Of a stretch of DNA of 64,000 bases, positions 56,680-64,000 are shown one piece after another. This DNA is from Flaveria trinervia. Its lineage: Eukaryota; Streptophyta; Magnoliopsida; Asterales; Asteraceae. The stretch spans positions 26,896,945 through 26,960,944 of the forward strand of contig CM046443.1 of assembly GCA_025506515.1 (NCBI GenBank), read 5' to 3'. The notes beneath the pieces are model-generated. The model was not told the DNA's origin. It saw nothing but the letters and a program-made list of their open reading frames with translations, and did not search any database. Numbering within the stretch: position 1 is the first letter of the stretch; every line of letters begins with the position of its first letter. Position numbers and translations under genes: made by a program.

Positions 56680-59643
56680 TTCCAGTTCATTAACCAAGAA
56701 AAACAACAATACTTGCAAAATTGGAAGCTCATCAAGTGACCCGTTAACATGAGAACAACAATCAACCTTCAGTTGATTGCTAACAGGTTTTATTTTAGGA
56801 TGTATACTTAAAAAGTCATCGTATTGATGTTTTGAACTATGATAACTTCCTTACTTTTTGATGTCACTACAACATTTTGTCTATTCTATAGATCTTAAGA
56901 ACAGTTTTCTCTGTAATGAAAAATTTCTGTAAATGAAATGAAAATTTAGTTTGGATTTCCAATTTTGTTTTTCAAGAATATTCTGCTATGTTATAAGTTG
57001 TGACTTGTGACACTTCATCTATTGTTGTTTCTTTGGCTGAATATTGATTTTGTCATGTAAAGTAGATGAAGTCTTGTGGCTAAAGTTGGAAGGGTATTAT
57101 ATCAAAGATTGGGTGCTTTAAGGCCAATGGGTGAGGCTTCAGCAAGATTATGGAAAGGTGAACAGGGAGCGTGAGGTGGTGAGGGATGGAGCAGTGGTAT
57201 TATTATATGTTGTCAATCATCTTCATGCTTGCAATCTGAACTTTATACCTGTTTAAAATTTTATGCCATTGATCATGTTAGTCTTAGTCGTTTTACGCAG
57301 CCTTTTTAGTTTTTAATTATAATATATTCAATTTCTGATAGAGCAAAAATTATCGTGAAGTCTAATAAGTGTCACAGTCTTATCGTAAGTTCCAAGTCGT
57401 ATCAAGTCTAATATAAATACATGATATTATCAACTTTAGTTTCTCATTTAAACAATTTTTCTCATGCATAAGTAATCGTGCAATTGTAAAGATTTAAAAA
57501 ACACAATATAATTTTTTAGGGACACGCACTATACTATTAAACCACCAGGTCAGGTGTATCAACCTTTGTACACCAATTAGTTTATCTACTCATAATTTTT
57601 ATAAACACTTATACATGTAACTAATCAAAAGAAAAAGAAAATATAAAAAAAAGAACCATTCTAATGCATATGTATATTGAAATGAAATCTTTGTTCTTAA
57701 CCATTAATGTATCTCACAACAACCTAAAGACATGAATGACACCAAGTGTTCCATTGAAGTTTGTATATATTCCCGCTTTTGGAATTTGGATCATTGTCTT
57801 GAATCTTGATGGGTTAAATCATGAGAGTTAAACTATCCAGTTTTTGAGCCAGTGTTCCACTGAAACAACATGTAAAATTCATAATTTAAATTAGTTTATT
57901 AATTGAATTAGCTTACATCAACGCGCATCCCAAGCCGATGGTGAAATGAATCAACTGCACCATCTTTTACGTTAAGTGAACCGTGTTGAAAATTGTAATT
58001 GATTGTTCGATAAAATTTATTAAACATCAGTCATAAGTTATGTTTTAATGCAACCTAACCAAACCGATTCATAGATATATGAAGATTTAGAGTAGAGTAC
58101 AACAAATAATTGAAGTTAGTTTAATTAAAATAATGATATACGAATCGACCATGCCACTAAGTAACAACTTAAACATCACAAATTTGTTTCAACTTAAAAT
58201 ATTTATTACACTCATGGTCATGTATTCATTATCTAATTAAAGGTTTCATTTCTAACACAGCTCCAAATACGAAATAAAAATAATAAAGTTTGAGTCAATT
58301 ACTGTAATATGTTTATTAAACAGGTCAACGCAAAAGAGTTGTGTTTATTGGTTCGGATAGCCGTTTATACGGTTTGGTTATTCGGGTTTGAAACTTTTTG
58401 AGGCCTATCAGAAAATCAAACGATGCGGATTGGAAATTTGTCAATGGATTGCTTATGCGATGGTGATGGAAGGGTGCGAGCAGAGGTTTGGACAAAGAGG
58501 GAAGGATTGAACCGCTTTGAACGAGCGTGATTGCAAGGATAGATGGGATTGGTTGTTTTTTTTTCTTGTTTATTTAAAATTTTATATCCAATTAACATAT
58601 TTTCTAACTTCATTTATGTTAGGGATGAGAATGTAACAACATAGTAAACAATATGTACTAAAGCTCAAATTTTAACATATCAGAACCACTAGCATAATTT
58701 ATTTTTTTATTTTTAAAATTTTACCATCGTTTAACATTATTGTCATCATATTTTTGAACATATATGAACAACTCAAGAGTTTTGTAATAAAGTTTGTAAT
58801 ATTCAAGTGCACATGAAGTTTAATTTAGAATATTATTTTTTATAACGGGTTGCTTATGTTCATTAGTTTTCAAATCTTCACCGAATAAAATTCAAATCTT
58901 CAACTATCCGCGTTCATATCTTCATACCTAATCAAAATCCAAAATTAATAATTGAAACTTAAATCTGAGATCTTAATTCAGTAATAAAATATGAAATATG
59001 ATTTGGGGAAGAATGTGTGATAGTCATCATCTTATTTTAAACATTACATCATCTTCATACAATTTGCAAGATGTGAAATCTAACGTTATCTATATATAAT
59101 TTACAAACTTAAATGAATAGTTTTTTATTTTAACCGGGCCACTCAACGCGTAACACAAAAAGATGGAACCCGGAAATGGGACCCATCCAAATTACCCAAA
59201 CCCGGTTTTATAAAATCTAAGTTTTGAGTGTCTGAACCTGGAACGGATCATACCGGCAGGGTATAGGTACGGTATTGAATTCCTAACTTGAAACTAGTTT
59301 TTTTATCTCCGGAACTGGACATGCTCAATGCCCGAAAACCATTTTTGAGCATGTAACCGGGTTATCCCAATACCCAAAAACTGAGTTTAGCCATTAGCCC
59401 CGACTTGAAGACCCTTTTTTAATGGTAATATGATCATTTAGGTTGATTTCTAGATGACTTTATGTTTTGAAATTGATCTATTAACGTCAGGTTTTGAGGT
59501 TTATTGTGTTATGGTATTTTTTTAAGTTAGTTATTACTTATTTATACGTTAAATTAATTTATAGTAGCTAAATCGAATAATTAATATTGAGAGTGTGAGC
59601 CGTGAGGGGCACAATTTGGATCAAATGCCCCAAATCCATTTAG
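56680..59643. other. AT-rich intergenic sequence
   Basis: About 3 kb without a supported gene. Short frames such as 58416-58613 on the minus strand lack any family feature. No RNA gene seen. Confidence 0.4.
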
Positions 59644-59652
59644 CCCAAAAAA
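59644..59652. other. Left 9-bp target-site duplication of the Pack-MULE
   Basis: CCCAAAAAA here and again at 60944-60952, exactly outside the inverted repeats. Nine bases is the hallmark length for Mutator-like elements; the A-run makes chance agreement a little easier. Confidence 0.75.
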
Positions 59653-59829
59653 GAATTAATCTCGGTTTTTGTCCTTAGGTTTTGCAAATTGTCTCCACTT
59701 GAGTACCAACGTTTATTTTGTTTCTATTATTGGCCTGAGTTTCGCAAATCGTTTCTATTTTCGTCCTTTTAACTAACGGTGTTAAGATTTTCTGTTAATT
59801 GAGTGTTAAACAGACCAAAATATGCCTGG

Positions 59830-59837
59830 CTATAAAA
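59830..59837 (+). promoter_or_regulatory. TATA box inside the left inverted repeat
   Basis: CTATAAAA points into the element and is followed by a C/T-rich leader-like stretch. The right inverted repeat carries the mirror copy. It could drive transcription of the captured fragment. Confidence 0.35.
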
Positions 59838-60059
59838 GAATATCACTACCTTATTTTTCACTTTCTCTCACACTCTCACACCACGACCACCACACACTAA
59901 TTACAGAACCTCATTCACCCCTTTGCTTTAATCCTCCTTCCCCCATCCACCACCGTCGCCGGAGCCTTTCACTGCTACCATCTCCGGCGTCACCCATTTA
60001 CTCGCAACCTCTGCTCCATATCACTCCAATCAACCCCACAACAGCCACACTATCACCAC

Positions 60060-60500
60060 CCTAACATCAAAACCCTCAAAGAAAGAGGCTACTGGACTTC
60101 CTCACCGGTGAAAACTTCTGAACAATCTGCTTTGATTCATTTGTTTGAGTGTACAACGGCTTTGACCCCACCATCGAGAGCCTCCACCTCGACAACCTCA
60201 TCAACATCATTATCCTTTTGTGGTTCCTCAACTGTGGCCACTCTGTCGTCACCCTCGTCGACGGCGCCACCGGCTGCATCGGCGACCCATCCAGTAAATC
60301 CCTTGAATGCCCTGAACTCGACCCCCAAACCCTTGAACGAAACATTTAAGGAATATCATATATAATAGTCAAGATTCTTCTCAATCAAAGTGATGAATCT
60401 AACGATTCGATTGTTTTTTTGAACAATTATAAGCGGTGAAAGGATGTCAAGTTGCTTGATTTCTTGAGGGATGTTAGGAGATTCGCGGTGGTGTGTGGTC
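60060..60500 (+). pseudogene. Captured fragment of organellar tyrosyl-tRNA synthetase
   Basis: One frame reads RLLDFLTGENF, VYNGFDPTIESLHLDNL, ILLWFLNCGHSVVTLVDGAT, IGDPSSKSLECPELD, TLERNI, VKILLNQSDESNDSIVFLNNY, KDVKLLDFLRDVRRFA. This follows the N-terminal catalytic domain of bacterial-type (chloroplast/mitochondrial) TyrRS: GFDPT.ESLHLGNL is the tyrosine/ATP pocket with the HIGH-like motif, here HLDN instead of HLGN. In-frame stops at about 60119, 60146, 60348 and 60437, and a one-base loss near 60088, show it cannot make the enzyme. The Pro/His/Ser-rich stretch before it (59900-60060) may be the captured transit-peptide part. The copy stops where the minisatellite begins. Confidence 0.8.
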
Positions 60501-60728
60501 GTGGTGGTGTGGTGTGGCAGTGGTGTGTGGTGGCGGTGGTGTGTGGTGCAGTGGTGTGTGCCGGAGGTGGTGTGTGGTGGCGGTGGTGTGGCGGTGGCGG
60601 TGGTGTGCGGTGGCGGTGGTGTGCGGTGGCGGTGGTGTGCGGGGCGGTGGTGTGCGGTGGCGGTGGTGTGCGGTGGCGATGGTGTGTGGTGGTGGTGGTG
60701 TGTGGTGGTGGTGGTATGTGGTGCTGTG
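60485..60728 (+). repeat. GTGGTGTGCGGTGGCG minisatellite
   Basis: Degenerate tandem units of GTGGTGTGTGGTGGCG/GTGGTGTGCGGTGGCG fill 240 bp on the inner side of the right inverted repeat. Gly/Trp/Cys/Val-rich frames here are the repeat translated and not genes. Confidence 0.85.
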
Positions 60729-60952
60729 GAGAAGGAATTGAAAAGTAAGATTGTGATATTTTTATAGCCCTTAGGGTATTTTGGTCCTTTTCAAAAAAAC
60801 AAACAGAAATATTAACACCGCTAGTCAAAAGGACAAAAATAGAAACGATTTGCAAAACTCAGGCCAATAATGGAGACAAACTAAACGTTGATACTCAAGT
60901 GGAGGCAATTTGCAAAACTCAGGGACGAAAACTGAGATTAACTCCCAAAAAA

Positions 60953-61857
60953 TTATGAACATAATGCCTTATTGTTAATAGCTAAAGGCTAGTTTTATCA
61001 ACAACAGAATACTAGGTTCTAGAGTAAATTAAAATTTTAGTCCCTATTGTTTGATGGTTATAATGTTTTACATCCAACAGTTTAAAAACATCCGGTTTAA
61101 CCATTATGGTTTAAAATATGTTTCAATCAAGTCCAAACCATTAACTCCATCCAATTCCGCCGTTAACTTTTGTTTAAAATACTAAAATACCATTGGACTA
61201 AAATAGTTATTATAATACAAATATATAAAATCATTTAAGACCTACATAATCTATAACCTATGATAAAAAAATATTTTATTAAGACATATGTCATTATTGT
61301 AGCATATCAAATGACGCGTGACATCATTCTAGCATATCAAAAAAATTATTTCCCGTTCTCTCTCATGATAAATAAATACTACGAAAGTTATAAAAACAAT
61401 TAATTTGACTTTTCTTTTTTACTAAAATATGTTAAAACAAATATATCTATATTTATTCTTGTCTCTCTCATATTAAATGATAATTATTGTAAATTAGTAA
61501 ACTAAATATTAAACATCTAAAATATAAATGTAGTTATTTTAATACTTTATTAATACATATTAACTATGGAGTAATAGTTTCTAATTTATTATGTTATAAC
61601 GTTTAAATATTTATTATATTTTTATTTCGCCAATGGATAATAATATCTAGACAATAAAATATTATAAAACTAACGATTAATGTTTTATATATTCCACCCA
61701 TATAATATATGGGCTCTAACTTAATAAATAAATATATAACAAACTAAAACCCTCTCCTATTCAAACCTTTCTCTCTAAACTTTATATCTCTCTTCTTTTT
61801 TGTAAATTCTCATCAAGACATCAACCCCAAAACTAACCCTAACCACCATCACCACTA
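60953..61857. other. AT-rich spacer between Pack-MULE and hAT element
   Basis: 61020-61200 has phrases typical of decayed plant MITEs (TTTTAGTCCCTATTGTTTGATGG) but I cannot define its other end. No coding capacity. Confidence 0.35.
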
Positions 61858-62009
61858 CTAGGGGCTGACCTACCCCCAGAGGAGGGGGCAGCCGCCCATC
61901 CTAAATTTTTTAATGTTATATATATGCTTAATTTCGACCATGCCTTGTAAAATTTTGAAATCACCCCAACCCCCTTTAAAACCTAGGTTTTTAATATAAG
62001 CCCAATTTT

Positions 62010-62180
62010 AAACCCAAACTCTTTAAACCAAATATCTCTAAACCCAATCTCTTTAAACCCATGTCTCTAAACCCAAACTTTTTAAACCCAATGTCTCTAA
62101 ACTAATGTCTCTAAACCCAGTCTTGTTAAACCCAATCTTTCAAGCCCAACATTTTAATTTAGCCCAATGTTTAAACCCAT
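62010..62180 (+). repeat. Degenerate TCTCTAAACCCAA repeats in the hAT 5' region
   Basis: About ten copies of CTCTTTAAACCCAA / GTCTCTAAACCC of irregular spacing. They resemble the plant telomere unit CCCTAAA only partly (AAACCC core). Confidence 0.6.
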
Positions 62181-62649
62181 AAACCCAACCCACTTTTAAA
62201 TCCCCAATTAGTTAAAAATATACACTCTCCCAAAATCAAAAACCCATTGGCCACATACCGACACCCACTGAACCCCTGAACTCCGGCAACCCTTGCGGAC
62301 TGGTCCAGTCGACGACCTGCAGGCTACGGCCTCCCCCGACCTGCGACCCTACTGCATCGAGCCACTGACCTGTTACCCCTGTTGCACCGACCTGCGACCG
62401 CCAACGTGCGACCGCCGACCAGCCCAACTCTCCAGACTCCAGCAACCTGCTCCGAGTCTCCGACCTCCAATTTTGGCCAGGTAATGTGTCTAACAATTTT
62501 ATATATTGGTTTCTTATTTTTGGTTAGAAACTAGGGTTTGAAAATTAACATAGGATTATATATTTATATTGTTTATTGTAATCTGTAAGATACTGAGGGT
62601 CTAAGATTGTGATATAATTTAGGTTAACATAGGAATTACTAGTCACGTT

Positions 62650-64000
62650 ATGAAACGATTTCTCAAGATTAAAGCCGGAGAATCTTCGTCTAAACTACCA
62701 AATATGTTGATGTGGGTACACTTCCTTCGGATCCTGCTAATCGCAAACCACTTTCATCATATAACCCTAATCAACAAGATGAAATTAGAAGGGCATACTT
62801 ACTTAGAGGGCCATGTCAACCAAAAGATATTGTATTCCCATGAACAAAGATTGGTAAAGAATTAAGGCGTTTTAATGAAAGTTGGTATAGTGCTCATCCA
62901 AGATGGTTAGAGTATAATATAAAGAATGATCATGTGTATTGCTTATATTGCTACTTGTTTAACGGGTATTTTGGAGATTCACAAGACGTGTTTGTCTCTG
63001 ATGGTTTTAATGGTTGGAAAAAACAAGAAAGACTTGTTAAACATGTGGGTAAATTTAATAGCTTGCATAATAGGTGTTTGAAAAAGTGTGATGATTTGCT
63101 TAATGAAAATCAATCAATATGAGCCGTCTTTAAGAAGCAAGATCTAAAGCAAAGGTATGAATACCAACTTAGATTAGGTGCTTCTATGAGGCTTGCCTAA
63201 AAATTATTGAATCAAGGACAAGAAGTAAATCGTTTGCACAATAGGTGTTTGAAAAAGTGTGATTATTTGCTTAATGAAAATCAATCAATACGAGCCGCCT
63301 TAAGAAGCAAGATTCAAAGCAAATGTATGAATACCGACTTAGATTAGGTGCTTTCATGAGGCTTGCCCAAAAATTATTAAATCAAGGACAAGCATTTCGC
63401 GGTCATGATGAATCAGATGATTCATTAAATATAGGGAATTTTTGGAACTTTTAGAATTAATGGGTGAAATAAATGAAGAAGTTGGAAGAAGGTTATCTTA
63501 AGGAATGCACCCGGGATTAATCAAATGACATGTTCAAAAATTCAACAAGATATCAAACATTGTTTTGCTCAAGAGGTACAAAAACAAAATTTTGAAGATC
63601 TTGATGGTGATGTTTTCTGTTTATTAGTTGACGAATCAAGTCACGTTTCCAAAAATGAACAAATGATCATGGTTATTCGATATGTGAATAAGTATGGAGT
63701 AGTTAAGGAACAATTTATTGGACTTGTTTATGTGATGGGGATATCCGCATTGACGCTTAAATCCACTATTGATGATTTATTTGCTCGACACTGATTAAGT
63801 TTGGCTAATATTAGATGCCAAGGTTATGATGGTGCAATTTATATGTTGAGCGAGTTTAACGGACTAAGAGCATTGATTGTAAAAGAAAACATTTCTGCAT
63901 TTTATGTACATTGTTTTGCTCACCAACTACAACTTGTTGTTGTTGGGGTTGCGCACAAACATATAAGTGTTTGGAAGCTTTTCAAAATGGTAGGGTGTCT
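62650..64000 (+). pseudogene. hAT transposase (TTF-type zinc finger, DUF4371-type), decayed and truncated by the window
   Basis: It starts MKRFLKIKAGESSSKLPN. A frameshift near 62700 hides the FPW/LRGPCQPKDIVFP part, then WYSAHPRWLEYNIKNDHVYC and CYLFNGYFGD give the TTF-type zinc finger (C..C, 62930-62960). After a duplicated segment, 63525-63794 reads FCLLVDESSHVSKNEQM and VIRYVNKYGVVKEQFIG (first catalytic Asp region of hAT), then, after a stop at 63792, RCQGYDGAIYMLSEFNGLR and FYVHCFAHQLQLVVVGVAHK to the window edge. This is the domain order of zinc finger MYM-type/hAT transposases. Stops at 63119, 63198, 63346 and 63792 and several shifts inactivate it. Confidence 0.85.
63063..63400 (+). 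repeat. 171-bp tandem duplication in the hAT transposase
   Basis: TTGCATAATAGGTGTTTGAA at 63063 recurs at 63234 as TTGCACAATAGGTGTTTGAA, and similarity continues through ATGAATACC.ACTTAGATTA and ATTATT.AATCAAGGACAAG. The period of 171 is a multiple of three (57 codons). The copies differ at about a dozen positions, so it is not recent. Confidence 0.85.

Larger units (their letters stand above)
59653..60943. mobile_element. Pack-MULE-like element (long terminal inverted repeats, captured host gene)
   Basis: Terminal inverted repeats of about 195 bp: 59653-59848 and 60750-60943. Shared phrases include TTAATCTC, GTTTTGCAAATTG, CTCCACTTGAGTA, CAACGTTTA, ATTATTGGCCTGAGTTT, CGCAAATCGTTTCTAT and GACCAAAATA...GCTATAAAA. 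With the 9-bp target duplications this indicates a non-autonomous Mutator-like element. It has no transposase. Its interior holds a 5' fragment of an organellar tyrosyl-tRNA synthetase gene and a GT-rich minisatellite. Confidence 0.8.
61858..64000 (+). mobile_element. hAT element (TTF-zinc-finger/ZMYM1-like), 5' part, continues past the window
   Basis: TAGGGGCTGACCTACCCC at about 61858 resembles hAT-type ends and is followed by a degenerate repeat tract and then the transposase pseudogene. The 3' end is outside the window, so ends and target duplication cannot be confirmed. Confidence 0.55.

Noticed and set aside
60452..60767. Three overlapping Gly/Trp/Cys/Val-rich frames and an antisense His/Pro/Thr-rich frame
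   Set aside because: All are readings of the GTGGTGTGCGGTGGCG minisatellite inside the Pack-MULE.
62010..62180. Interstitial telomere repeat
   Set aside because: Units are TCTCTAAACCCAA-like with irregular spacing and lack tandem CCCTAAA.
62236..62496. GC-rich frames on both strands near 62.3 kb
   Set aside because: No family features on either strand; the stretch lies in the hAT 5' region between the repeat tract and the transposase and may be captured or leader DNA, but I cannot support a gene.

Overview
This is nuclear DNA of a flowering plant. It has introns with GT..AG borders, about 44 kb of nested LTR retrotransposons, a plant RING-H2 (ATL-type) ubiquitin ligase gene, a Mutator-type element that captured a piece of an organellar tyrosyl-tRNA synthetase, a hAT (TTF zinc-finger/ZMYM1-like) element and a plant-mobile-domain relic. 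The Ty1/copia elements have a very long gag with two zinc knuckles, a tRNA-iMet primer site and a large extra reading frame after pol (called ORF3 here). That layout fits the SIRE/Sirevirus (Maximus) lineage. The ORF3 type resembles copies I associate with Asteraceae, so a composite is my best guess; this is inference.

Layout. 1-2255: 3' end of a plus-strand copia element (decayed ORF3 plus 3' LTR). 2373-2740: fold-back MITE. 2942-5316: the one convincing intact host gene, a three-exon RING-H2 protein of 201 residues whose last intron carries a duplicated splice acceptor. 6379-50937: a nest. Copia A (plus strand, family 1) runs from its 5' LTR at 6379 to 16877, where a chromovirus gypsy element (minus, LTR 16878-18906) is inserted. 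Copia B (minus, family 2; 20677-33021) interrupts the gypsy pol. B's 5' LTR is cut off and joined to copia C (minus, family 1; 33022-34272 and 46928-50937). Copia D (minus, family 2; 34273-46927) is inserted in C with perfect AAACT target-site duplications. The rest of the gypsy element, the 3' end of A and the 3' end of C are missing, so a deletion fused B to C. All gag, pol and ORF3 frames carry stops or frameshifts, although the two D LTRs look nearly identical.

50938-64000 is AT-rich and gene-poor: a plant-mobile-domain pseudogene near 53.1 kb, GC-rich palindromes near 53.8 kb, an unrecognised membrane-protein gene or pseudogene at 55.4-56.7 kb, the Pack-MULE with a tyrosyl-tRNA synthetase fragment at 59653-60943 (9-bp target duplications), and a hAT transposase pseudogene running off the right edge.

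The most unusual signals concern how the copia elements are organised. (1) Each family has its own short inverted motif (CTTCSGAAG in family 1, CTACTGAAG/CTTCAGTAG-like in family 2) repeated in the same three places: LTR, the gag linker, and the spacer between pol and ORF3. (2) A TATA box lies 70-115 bp upstream of ORF3 in all three elements that keep this region, suggesting an internal promoter. (3) The gag/protease boundary in all four elements carries the same layout of two-frame stops (TAACTA) followed by a 3'-splice-site-like GCAG|GG.
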